12,343 nt of DNA, from assembly GCA_031269135.1 (NCBI GenBank), contig JAISZP010000331.1, forward strand, positions 1 through 12,343, read 5' to 3'. This DNA comes from Deltaproteobacteria bacterium (GTDB taxonomy: Bacteria > Desulfobacterota > Desulfarculia > Adiutricales > Adiutricaceae). The translations under genes were made by a program, and so were the position numbers. Below the pieces are notes generated by a model. It saw only the letters and a list, made by a program, of their open reading frames with translations. It searched no databases and was not told where the DNA came from. Positions 1 to 7,182 of the stretch are shown here, in pieces; within the stretch, counting starts at the first letter, position 1; every line of letters starts with the position of its first letter.

Positions 1-1553
1 GTCGGCCCAAGTTCGGAAGGTCTTAGGCCCGTCGGGGCGTAGGCGGCCAGATTCAAGCCGGCGTCGGCCTTGAGACTTAACCACTGCCCTAAGTTTTTGT
101 TGAAAAAAAGCTGGGGGGAGACGTAAAGGCGGTGTCCTGTTTCCGAAACGTCGCTTAAGTCGTTGCTCTTTCTTGAGAAGTAGTCGTATTGGACGTCTAA
201 GCTAAGGCGCGGTCCGAGAGTTTGCAAGCCGTCCATGCCCAAATCGAGCGGGCGGCTGACGAGGTTATATTGAAGCTTGGGCAAGTTTTGAAGCGTGTCG
301 ATGTTGTCGCGGCGGTATAGGTTGTCGGTGTAGGTGAGAGAGCCTCTGAAATATTGATCCTTCAAAAATCTCTGAGCGAATAAAGTGGAGAGTCTGGTGG
401 GATCCAGCACTTCATTGACGGTTCTGCCGAAGTATTGGGAAAATAATTGTTGGGAATACTCAAAGCCGTCCAAATCGTTTCTGAAGGCGTATAAAAACAG
501 CGGATCGGAGACGAGATCCAAATCGAGGTTTATGTCCCATTCTCCGGCGGTCCAGGTGTTTTGGGTTCTTATCCAGAAGAGATCTCTGGAATTGCGGCTT
601 TGCCCTCCGGGGTTTCGGAAATTGTAATAATTGTTTTGCTTGTCTTTCAAGTAAGTGACGATGCCGATGCCGTGCCCGGAGTTGAGGTTGTAGCGACCCT
701 CGACAGTTATAGCCATCCCTCTTTCGCTTCTATAGTAGGGTAGTATCGTGAGATCGTAGTCTTCGGCAAGTTCCCAGAAAAAGGGCGTGGCCGCGACGAA
801 GCCGTCGCGGCTGGAATTGCCGAAAGAGGGGATCAGAAAGCCTGTTTGACGGTCGTTTTGTATGGGGACCATAAAGTAGGGGAGATAGAACATTGGAAAG
901 TATTTGTTGCGCAACAGCACCCCTGAGGCCAAAGCGACGCCGTTGCGGTTGACCAGAAGGTCGGAAGCGCTGATGCTCCAGGAAGGGTCGGCGCCGTCGC
1001 AGGTGGTGAAGACGGCTTGGTTCACGTACAGAGTTTCCGGTCCTTGCCTCTCTAAAACCTGCCCCTCGACGTAGTAATGTCTGTCCGGAAAGAAGGCCCG
1101 GCCGTTATATATCTTGGCCAACCTCAGATCCATGTTTACGGCGGCTCTGTCGGCGGTCGCTTGAAAGTCGGCGGTCGTCAAAGTCACGTTTCCGGAGATC
1201 TCGGCGGTATTGGTGGGGTCATGCCAGATAGCCCTGTCGCCGGTGATGATCTCTTGACCTCTGGTCAAGCGGACATTGCCGATGAAGTTTACGCGGCCGT
1301 TTTGCTGGTCATGACGCATCTCATCCGCCTGAACCTCGATGGGCGGGTCGTTTTGCTCCAAGATCATCACCACTCTTTGGTTGTTTTGAGCGGCGGCCGC
1401 AAGCGGCCATAAAACCGCCGCGGCCATCAGCAACGCAGCCATCAGCAACGCAGGGGCCGACAGAGTCAAGAGCTTGCTTAAAGATTTCCCCAGCCGCAAA
1501 CAATGTCCGTTAAAGCCGGCGGGAAGATCTGTATGGTCGGCAGATACCGTCAT
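1..1553 (-). CDS. lptD: LptD (OstA/Imp), LPS-assembly outer-membrane protein, N-terminal two-thirds; 3' end outside window
   Basis: This protein is the outer-membrane beta-barrel that, with LptE, inserts lipopolysaccharide into the outer leaflet. About 517 residues are visible; family members are often 700-900, so the C-terminal barrel is missing off the left edge. The ATG at 1553 is preceded by GGAGGGG, 13 nt away (rather long). It opens a signal-like segment: a Lys-containing stretch around residues 20-28, then a Leu/Ala-rich hydrophobic core to about residue 55 ending in AAAAQ. Residues about 65-190 form the OstA/LptA-like periplasmic domain (IEVQADEMRHD, NFIGNVRLTRG, ITGDRAIW, AEISGNV). 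The family motif TTCDGADPSWSISA follows, then the barrel entry PYFMVPIQNDRQTGFLIPSFG. It lies 112 bp downstream of folC on the same strand, so it may be co-transcribed or use its own weak promoter. The hydrophobic core carries a 15-bp direct duplication (ALLMA twice). Confidence 0.93.
   Translation of the reverse strand, partial: MTVSADHTDLPAGFNGHCLRLGKSLSKLLTLSAPALLMAALLMAAAVLWPLAAAAQNNQRVVMILEQNDPPIEVQADEMRHDQQNGRVNFIGNVRLTRGQEIITGDRAIWHDPTNTAEISGNVTLTTADFQATADRAAVNMDLRLAKIYNGRAFFPDRHYYVEGQVLERQGPETLYVNQAVFTTCDGADPSWSISASDLLVNRNGVALASGVLLRNKYFPMFYLPYFMVPIQNDRQTGFLIPSFGNSSRDGFVAATPFFWELAEDYDLTILPYYRSERGMAITVEGRYNLNSGHGIGIVTYLKDKQNNYYNFRNPGGQSRNSRDLFWIRTQNTWTAGEWDINLDLDLVSDPLFLYAFRNDLDGFEYSQQLFSQYFGRTVNEVLDPTRLSTLFAQRFLKDQYFRGSLTYTDNLYRRDNIDTLQNLPKLQYNLVSRPLDLGMDGLQTLGPRLSLDVQYDYFSRKSNDLSDVSETGHRLYVSPQLFFNKNLGQWLSLKADAGLNLAAYAPTGLRPSELGP
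1422..1451 (-). repeat. 15-bp x 2 in-frame direct repeat in the lptD signal sequence
   Basis: Two adjacent 15-bp units (plus strand GGCCATCAGCAACGC and AGCCATCAGCAACGC) differ at one base. They encode ALLMA-ALLMA in the hydrophobic core of the LptD export signal. The duplication keeps the reading frame and lengthens the core by five residues. Confidence 0.8.
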
Positions 1554-1581
1554 AGGACAATGACTACCCCTCCTGATTGAC

Positions 1582-1609
1582 TTTATGAATCAATTTAACT
1601 AAAAACCAA
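1582..1609 (-). promoter_or_regulatory. Possible weak promoter for lptD
   Basis: On the minus strand a TTGGTT box (1604-1609) and a CATAAA box (1582-1587) are separated by 16 bp, about 30 bp upstream of the lptD ATG. Each matches the sigma-70 consensus at four of six positions. The stretch is AT-rich, so a chance match is quite possible. Confidence 0.22.
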
Positions 1610-1640
1610 CGAAAAAGCTAGAAAAAAAGAAGAATGTGCG

Positions 1641-1664
1641 CCAACCAACCAACCAACCAACCAA
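1641..1664. repeat. Perfect tetranucleotide microsatellite, (CCAA)6 / (TTGG)6
   Basis: Six uninterrupted CCAA units on the plus strand lie two bases beyond the folC TAA stop, in the untranslated gap before lptD. With the end of folC (ACCAAC) the minus-strand RNA could fold a small hairpin around the stop codon (CCAACTAAATTGG). No gene is read through the repeat, so a length change would alter only the leader of lptD or the tail of folC. Confidence 0.95.
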
Positions 1665-1665
1665 T

Positions 1666-3084
1666 TTAGTTGGTCTCCACGCTGTCGATGCCCATCAAGT
1701 GCGCCCTGGCTTCTCCGACCGTAAATAGAGAGCCGCTTATCAAGACTAAATCTTCCGGCTCCGCGAGACTTGCGGCGGCGGCTACGGCCTCGGGAAGAGT
1801 CGGGTACAGTTCGGTAGGGCACGAGGGCGAACCGAAACAGGAGGTCAATTTATCGAGCAGCATCTGCGGAGTCGCGGCCCTTGAGTAAGTCGGTCTGGTC
1901 AGGTAGAGCCTATCGGCCAGCGGCAATATCGGTCCCAAAACTCCGCCTATGTCTTTATCCGCCATGACCCCCAAGATCAAATGGAGGCGTTTTTTGCTGG
2001 TGACGGATAAAAACTCGGCCAGAGCGGCGGCCCCAGCCGGATTGTGGGCGCCGTCCAACAAAAGAGGGGCCTTGGCCGATTTGTCCATCGGCCAGCTGTG
2101 GGGCGCGAAGCTCTCGGCTCTCCCAGGCCAAGACGTATTGGCCAGTCCCTCATAGACGGCCTGATTAATGATTTTAACGCCGAGCGAGTCGATGCTTTCC
2201 GCTATGGCTATGGCCATGGCGGCGTTGTCGATCTGGTAGGTGGCGGATAGATTGAGGATGATGTTGTCGAAAGCCCAGCGACTTGATTGGTAGTTTATGG
2301 TTAAATGCTTGAGCGTAAGAGAAGAGGCGCCGGGGGAGTTCGCCGACTGATTTTGATGGGCGTCGTTTTTATGAGTTTCGCTTTTTTTCGTTTCGCTTTT
2401 CGTAGTTTCGATAGCCCGGTAATCGCGATCCAAGAAAAGAGCCTGGGAAACGTTATTATCCTTGAGCTTTTTTTCAATGACTGCAAGCGCATCCTTACAA
2501 AGCCTCCCGCCGACAAAAAGAGCGCCGGGCTTTATTATTCCGGCTTTTTCGTAGGCGATGTCGCTTATGGTGGGGCCTAATTGTTCGGTGTGCTCCAAAC
2601 CGATGTTGGTGATGGCGCTCACCAAAGGGATGATCACGTTGGTGGAATCCAGGCGTCCGCCAAGGCCGGTTTCTATGACCGCCATATCGACTGCTTGGCG
2701 CTTGAAATACAGAAAAGCCATGGCGGTCACGAACTCGAAAAAAGTCGGAGGCGACTTAGGGTTGATGGCCTCCCAGACCTCGGCGGAAAGGTCGGCGACG
2801 TCATTTTCGCTGATTAGCCGACCGTTGATTTGAATCCTCTCTCTGAAGGTCACTAAGTGAGGAGAAGTGTAGAGTCCTGTCTTATAGCCGGAGCGTTTTA
2901 AGATTTCGGCCAGCATGGCGGCGGTCGAACCTTTGCCGTTGGTTCCGGCAAGGTGGATATAGCGTTGGTCTTTCTCGGGGTTGCCGAGGCGATTGAGAAT
3001 GGACTTCATGGACTCTAGTCCAAATTTCATGCCGAACTTCTGCAGATCGAAGAGGCGACCGATTATTTCTTGATAAGTGGCCAT
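1666..3084 (-). CDS. folC: FolC, bifunctional folylpolyglutamate synthase / dihydrofolate synthase
   Basis: FolC is a cytoplasmic Mur-ligase-family enzyme that uses ATP to join glutamate to dihydropteroate and to folates. It has 472 residues, slightly above the usual 420-440. The P-loop AGTNGKGS is at 46-53, the YTSPHL loop at 72-77, the family motif ETGLGGRLDSTN at 138-149 and the C-terminal-domain motif DGAHNPAG at 344-351. The start is ATG at 3084, matching the family's short N-terminus; its Shine-Dalgarno is weak. Residues about 227-255 form a hydrophilic Lys/Glu/Thr/Asn/His-rich insertion made of degenerate pentapeptide repeats, in a stretch I would expect to be a variable surface loop; this accounts for the extra length. 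It is 247 bp downstream of the uvrD-type gene and upstream of lptD, all on the minus strand. Confidence 0.95.
   Translation of the reverse strand: MATYQEIIGRLFDLQKFGMKFGLESMKSILNRLGNPEKDQRYIHLAGTNGKGSTAAMLAEILKRSGYKTGLYTSPHLVTFRERIQINGRLISENDVADLSAEVWEAINPKSPPTFFEFVTAMAFLYFKRQAVDMAVIETGLGGRLDSTNVIIPLVSAITNIGLEHTEQLGPTISDIAYEKAGIIKPGALFVGGRLCKDALAVIEKKLKDNNVSQALFLDRDYRAIETTKSETKKSETHKNDAHQNQSANSPGASSLTLKHLTINYQSSRWAFDNIILNLSATYQIDNAAMAIAIAESIDSLGVKIINQAVYEGLANTSWPGRAESFAPHSWPMDKSAKAPLLLDGAHNPAGAAALAEFLSVTSKKRLHLILGVMADKDIGGVLGPILPLADRLYLTRPTYSRAATPQMLLDKLTSCFGSPSCPTELYPTLPEAVAAAASLAEPEDLVLISGSLFTVGEARAHLMGIDSVETN
2344..2418 (-). repeat. Degenerate 15-bp tandem repeat within folC (about 5 units)
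   Basis: Consecutive 15-bp units begin at 2344, 2359, 2374, 2389 and 2404. The clearest pair is AGTTTCGCTTTTTTT (2374-2388) and CGTTTCGCTTTTCGT (2389-2403); the outer units are diverged. They encode repeated five-residue blocks of the type TKSET-KKSET-HKNDA-HQNQS. The unit length is a multiple of three, so the frame is kept. Confidence 0.65.
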
Positions 3085-3216
3085 GGAATAATGTCTTCAC
3101 TTTGCGCAAAAAAAATAAGAAACAAATGTTGTTAAGGCGAATGATGCAAAAAATATATGAGCCTGTCGATTGAAAAGAGACGATTGGGCCGATCAATCAG
3201 CGGGCCTATCAATCAG

Positions 3217-3352
3217 CGATCCGACCTGGCTAGCGGTCCAATATGGCTAGCGGTCCGACAGGGCTAGAATTCAAGCGAAACTAACGATCCGACATGGCTA
3301 GCGATTCAATACGGCTAGCGATCCAGCCTGTCTAGCGGTCCAGCAGGACAAG
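3217..3352. repeat. 17-bp degenerate tandem array, 8 units, overlapping the 3' end of the helicase gene
   Basis: Eight contiguous 17-bp units start at 3217, 3234, 3251, 3268, 3285, 3302, 3319 and 3336. Typical plus-strand units are CGATCCGACATGGCTAG and CGGTCCGACAGGGCTAG; the unit at 3268 is the most diverged. The unit at 3336-3352 lies inside the coding region and encodes its last residues, with the TAG stop (3332-3334) at the unit border. Less regular related copies (16 and 20 bp ending in AATCAG) extend left to about 3181. The array fills most of the helicase-folC gap. No terminator-like hairpin with a T-run is visible in it. Confidence 0.9.
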
Positions 3353-5569
3353 ATTGGAATATTGGATAGTAACATTTTTTCGGCCAAAATGATCAAAATC
3401 TATAATGGCCAGATCTTGAACCACTTTTATGACCTTGCCGGTGCCGAAAATTGGGTGTTTTATTCGTTGCCCAAGGGCGAGTTGCGACAGCTTCGTCGCT
3501 TTCGGCCTAGGCGGGCCGGCGGGTCTTGTGGGAGGGCCGGAGTCGAATGTGAGAGGCTTTGGCGGCGCTCCAAAATAATTGGGGTCGACGGACTTCATCC
3601 CTGCGGTCATGAGCGCTCCGGCGCCGACCTGCTCTCCGTCTTTTAAAACCGCCACTTGATCGCGGTTCAAGCCGAACAAGAACCTTGAGGCGGTGGGGTC
3701 GTCGTCGGGGCCGAATTGGCTGGCGAGAGGTATGGTGATGACGAGTTCTTCCTTGGCTCTGGTTACGGCTACATACATCAGCCGTAGTTCTTCTTCAGTT
3801 TCTTCGGGCGTATTCAAGTTGTAGATGGAGGGAAAGCGTCCGTCCACCGCGGAGATGATGAAGACGTAATCCCACTCTAAGCCTTTGGCCGAGTGGACGG
3901 TGGAAAGAGTAAGGGCCTGGCTTTGCTTGCAAGGATCGTCTCCGGTTTTGTTTAGATTGTTGGGCGGGTCCAAGGCCAGGGCGTTCACGAAATTCTCGAT
4001 GCTGTCCGTCGCCTCGACCATAGCGACGAGTTCTTCGATGTCGGCGATTCTGGAGAGGTGATCGTCGGGGTGGATGTCCTGTATTATCGAAGAGTAGAAA
4101 TTGTAGACGAGAGACGCTTTTTCACTCGGCGGCAGAGGTTCGCTTAGGGCCTGGGTCAAATCGGCGAGCTCATGCATCATGTTTTTTGTTTTAGTCGGGC
4201 AGGGAGCGTTCATCAGAGCGCGAAAATAATTTTCTTCATTTTTGGACCAGGCCACAATCTTATCTATCCATTTAGGGCCAAGACCTGGAAGCAGACCTAA
4301 GATTCTCTTTAAACTCAACTCGTCGTTCGGATTGATCGACAGGCGCAGAAAACACAGAAAATCTTTGATGTGAGACATTTCCAAGAATTTTCGTCCCCCA
4401 TATTTGACGTAGGGGATCCTGTGTTTCGTCAGTTGTCCCTCCAACTCGAAGCTGTGAGACCCAGCCCTAAAAAGGACGGCGATGTCCTTGAGCTCGACGC
4501 CCTTTTGTCTGAGCCGCAAAATTCTCTCGACAAGTTCTTGTCCCTCATGCTGCAGGTCGCCAGTCATGGATAAGACGGGTCTGACGGAGTTAGACTCTCT
4601 GGTGGGTTTCAAGTTTTTGTCGTATTTTATTTTGGCCTGATGTAAAAGATGATTGGCGATCGTTAGTATCTCCGGACGGCTTCGGTAATTGTCCTCAAGT
4701 TTTATGATTGTTGTTCCGGAAAATATCTCGGGAAAGTCCATGATGTTTTTGAAAGTCGCGCCTCTGAAGGAATAGATCGACTGCGCGTCGTCTCCGACCG
4801 CCGTCACGTTGAGGTGGTCTTTGCCCAATAGGTAAGTTATTCTGGCCTGGATTGGATTGGTGTCTTGGTATTCATCGACTAAGATATGGGTGAAATGAGA
4901 GGCGATTTCATCTCTGACGGATTTGTTTTGCGTCAGCAGTTTTTCGAAATTGACCAGCAGATCGTCGAAATCCATTAAATTATTTTCGCGTTTGTAACTC
5001 GCGTAGCGGCCCGCTATGGCGCCGATTGAAGAGGAGAAATCGACGAAGCGAGGATAGGTTTTTTTAATCAGCTGAATTATGGGAACATCTTTATTGACGG
5101 CTTGGCTGATGATGTTTAGTATGGTCGATTTTTGAGGGAAATGAGGAAAATCGAATCCCTCTATTTGCTCTTTTCTGAGTTGTCCGATTATCGACTCGGA
5201 ATCAGATTGGTCGAGTATGACGAAGTTATGATTGTAGCCGAGGTGATGAGCGCGTTTTCTGAGCAATAAATTTGATATTGAATGAAAAGTGCCGCCTGAG
5301 ACTTTGTCGGCTTTCGCCCCAACCAAAGAGGCGCACCTGGCGAGCATCTCGCTTGCCGCCTTGCGGGTGAAGGTGAGCAGCAATATCGACGATGGAGGAT
5401 AGCCGCAGCTCACCAGCCAGGCCACCTTGTGCACCAAGGTCCTAGTCTTTCCGCTCCCCGCTCCGGCCACGATCAGAAGGGGGCCGCCGCTGTGGGTGGC
5501 CGCCTGGAACTGGGCTTTATTAAGCCGGGTTTCTAATCGCAAGTCTGAAGTGCGGTCGGTTATGGTCAC
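3332..5569 (-). CDS. pcrA: UvrD/PcrA-type superfamily 1A DNA helicase
   Basis: This is an ATP-dependent 3'-5' DNA helicase of the UvrD/Rep/PcrA group, acting in nucleotide-excision repair, mismatch repair or removal of proteins and replication intermediates from DNA. All SF1A motifs are present in 745 residues: Q-motif region RLNKAQ near 15-20, Walker A AGAGSGKT at 35-42, motif Ia LLTFTRKAASEM, motif II VDEYQDTNP at 231-239, motif III VGDDAQSIYSFRGA at 258-271, motif IV LEDNYRS at 291-297, motif V STVHSAKGLEWDYVF at 556-570 and motif VI LRLMYVAVTRAKEEL at 595-609. A Pro-rich linker (about 664-690) leads to a PcrA-like C-terminal Tudor-type domain (GQRIKHPIFGTGKV). The GTG start at 5569 overlaps the upstream TGA stop by 4 bp and is preceded by AAGGA at 7 nt. 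Its place at the end of a tetrapyrrole operon is unusual. Confidence 0.95.
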   Translation of the reverse strand: MTITDRTSDLRLETRLNKAQFQAATHSGGPLLIVAGAGSGKTRTLVHKVAWLVSCGYPPSSILLLTFTRKAASEMLARCASLVGAKADKVSGGTFHSISNLLLRKRAHHLGYNHNFVILDQSDSESIIGQLRKEQIEGFDFPHFPQKSTILNIISQAVNKDVPIIQLIKKTYPRFVDFSSSIGAIAGRYASYKRENNLMDFDDLLVNFEKLLTQNKSVRDEIASHFTHILVDEYQDTNPIQARITYLLGKDHLNVTAVGDDAQSIYSFRGATFKNIMDFPEIFSGTTIIKLEDNYRSRPEILTIANHLLHQAKIKYDKNLKPTRESNSVRPVLSMTGDLQHEGQELVERILRLRQKGVELKDIAVLFRAGSHSFELEGQLTKHRIPYVKYGGRKFLEMSHIKDFLCFLRLSINPNDELSLKRILGLLPGLGPKWIDKIVAWSKNEENYFRALMNAPCPTKTKNMMHELADLTQALSEPLPPSEKASLVYNFYSSIIQDIHPDDHLSRIADIEELVAMVEATDSIENFVNALALDPPNNLNKTGDDPCKQSQALTLSTVHSAKGLEWDYVFIISAVDGRFPSIYNLNTPEETEEELRLMYVAVTRAKEELVITIPLASQFGPDDDPTASRFLFGLNRDQVAVLKDGEQVGAGALMTAGMKSVDPNYFGAPPKPLTFDSGPPTRPAGPPRPKATKLSQLALGQRIKHPIFGTGKVIKVVQDLAIIDFDHFGRKNVTIQYSNLVLLDR

Positions 5570-7182
5570 TGGCTGTTCCTTGCAAGAAAACCGACGATGG
5601 CTTTGAGCATTTCTTCAATAGTGGCGTTTTGCGCTTCGCAGGCGACCGTAAAGCCGTGCTCTCTGGCTGCCTGGCTGGTGATCGGACCAATGGAGACTAC
5701 GGGGAAACGGCTCCTGGAGCGCTGAGGAATAATGGAGGCGAGCCCCTGGGCGGTGCTGGCGCTGGTGAGAGTGGTCAGATCGGGCGGATTTCTTAAAAGA
5801 GCGTTCAAGGCGGGTTGGGCGTCGCGACTTTGGCCAAAGCTATCCAAAGAGCTATCCCAGGAGCTATCGCAAGAGCTATCCAAAGACCTAGTCGAAGACT
5901 TGTCCCAGGCAGCCGGCGTAGTTCGGTAGAGGGGCAAAACTGCGGGTTCAAAGCCCAGATCGGTCAGTCCCGTGATTAAAGCGTCTCTGGCGACTTGAGC
6001 TCTAGCCACCAAGCAGCGGCCCGGCGGGACAGTTTTAGACGCTAGCTGTTCGGCAAGGTGCGTTTTAAACGCTTCCAGCAGGCCTTCACTGATGAATTTC
6101 TTCGGCGTCAGATCCGGCTTTAATCCAAAAGGCTTAAGACTATCAGCGGTCGCCGCTCCTATGACGGCGATTTTAACTCCGTTAAGAGCGCGGCTGTCGA
6201 GATGAGAGGCGAAAAGAGCGTTTAAAAAGATGGTCGCCCCATTAGGAGAGGTGAAGATAAGCCACTGGTAATCGGAAACGTTTTCTATAGCCCAAGCGAG
6301 GTCAGGATTTGAGGTGATTTCCTCGATTTGAATGACTGGTTTTTCAATGACCTCGGCGCCCTGCTCTTTTAAGAGAGCGGAAAGACGGCTGGCCTGGGTT
6401 CTGGTTCTGGTGATCAAGATGCGCCTGCCGAATAGAGGCCTTTTTTCGAACCAGTCGAGTTTTTCTCGTAGCGTCACCACCTCTCCGACGACGACGAGAC
6501 AGGGAGGCCCTAAACCTAACGTTTGGGCGCGCAGGGCAATATCGGAAAGAGGAGCGACGGCCACTTTTTGTTTGTAAGTAAAACCCCACTGGATCGCCGC
6601 CGCCGGCGTCTTGGGGTCCTTTCCGGCTTCAATTAATCTTTCGGCAAGGTAGGGAAGATTTTTTGAGCCCATGACCACCACCAGGGCGCCCATTTTGGCT
6701 AGGCTTGGCCAGTGATGGGCGCTGCGGGCTTTCCCAGGTTTTTCATGACCTGTCATGATGACCACCTGGGAGGTTAGATCTCGGTGGGTGAGGGGAATCC
6801 CGGCGGCGTTGGCGGCTGCAATCGCGGAACTTACGCCGGGAATCACTTCAAAGGGGATGCCCTCTTTTTGAAGTTCCATCGCCTCTTCCGCGCCTCTGCC
6901 GAATATGTACGGGTCCCCGCCTTTAAGCCTAACTACCGTTTTTCCGCTTTTGCCGTGGGAAATCAAAAGAGAATTGATTTCATCTTGAGAAAGAGTGTGG
7001 TTGGAGCCGCTTTTCCCGGCATCAATCGCCAGAGAGTCGCTCTTTGCAAATTTCAACAGATCGGTTGAGACCAAGTGGTCATAGATCACCACATCAGCCC
7101 TCTTCAGAAGCTCCAGCCCCCTTAAGGTCATAAGACCGCAGTCGCCGGGACCGGCCCCCACTAAATAAACCTTGGCCGTCAC
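5566..7182 (-). CDS. CobA-HemD fusion: uroporphyrinogen-III C-methyltransferase / uroporphyrinogen-III synthase
   Basis: This is a two-domain cytoplasmic enzyme of 538 residues. Residues 1-240 are the SAM-dependent methyltransferase (SUMT/CobA) making precorrin-2: VYLVGAGPGD at 5-14, YDHLVS at 34-39, VRLKGGDPYIFGRG at 84-97, PGVSSAIAAANAAGIPLTHR at 115-134 and MTGHE at 143-147. Residues about 250-538 are HemD, which cyclises hydroxymethylbilane to uroporphyrinogen III (RRILITRTR, WLIFTSPNG at 307-315, VAVIGAAT-like segment at 339-345, SIGPITSQAAREHGF at 497-511). The fusion supplies the branch to siroheme, cobalamin or the siroheme-dependent haem route. GTG start at 7182 overlaps the hemC TGA by 4 bp (GTGA), with GGGGA upstream. 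A Ser/Asp-rich repeat loop (residues about 427-452) interrupts the HemD half after LPLYRTTPAAW. Confidence 0.95.
   Translation of the reverse strand: MTAKVYLVGAGPGDCGLMTLRGLELLKRADVVIYDHLVSTDLLKFAKSDSLAIDAGKSGSNHTLSQDEINSLLISHGKSGKTVVRLKGGDPYIFGRGAEEAMELQKEGIPFEVIPGVSSAIAAANAAGIPLTHRDLTSQVVIMTGHEKPGKARSAHHWPSLAKMGALVVVMGSKNLPYLAERLIEAGKDPKTPAAAIQWGFTYKQKVAVAPLSDIALRAQTLGLGPPCLVVVGEVVTLREKLDWFEKRPLFGRRILITRTRTQASRLSALLKEQGAEVIEKPVIQIEEITSNPDLAWAIENVSDYQWLIFTSPNGATIFLNALFASHLDSRALNGVKIAVIGAATADSLKPFGLKPDLTPKKFISEGLLEAFKTHLAEQLASKTVPPGRCLVARAQVARDALITGLTDLGFEPAVLPLYRTTPAAWDKSSTRSLDSSCDSSWDSSLDSFGQSRDAQPALNALLRNPPDLTTLTSASTAQGLASIIPQRSRSRFPVVSIGPITSQAAREHGFTVACEAQNATIEEMLKAIVGFLARNSQ
5836..5883 (-). 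repeat. 12-bp x 4 in-frame tandem repeat in the HemD half of the fusion gene
   Basis: Four adjacent 12-bp units (plus strand AAAGCTATCCAA, AGAGCTATCCCA, GGAGCTATCGCA, AGAGCTATCCAA) encode LDSS-CDSS-WDSS-LDSF. The variation between units changes mainly the first residue of each block, while D-S-S is kept. The block lies between conserved parts of the HemD domain and is probably a disordered surface loop. Confidence 0.88.

Noticed and set aside
1077..1412. Plus-strand open frame of 111 codons
   Set aside because: It is antisense to the conserved periplasmic domain of lptD.
2882..3196. Open frame of about 100 codons overlapping the 5' end of folC
   Set aside because: It lies mostly over the clearly coding folC in a different frame; its hydrophobic start is AT-rich leader sequence.
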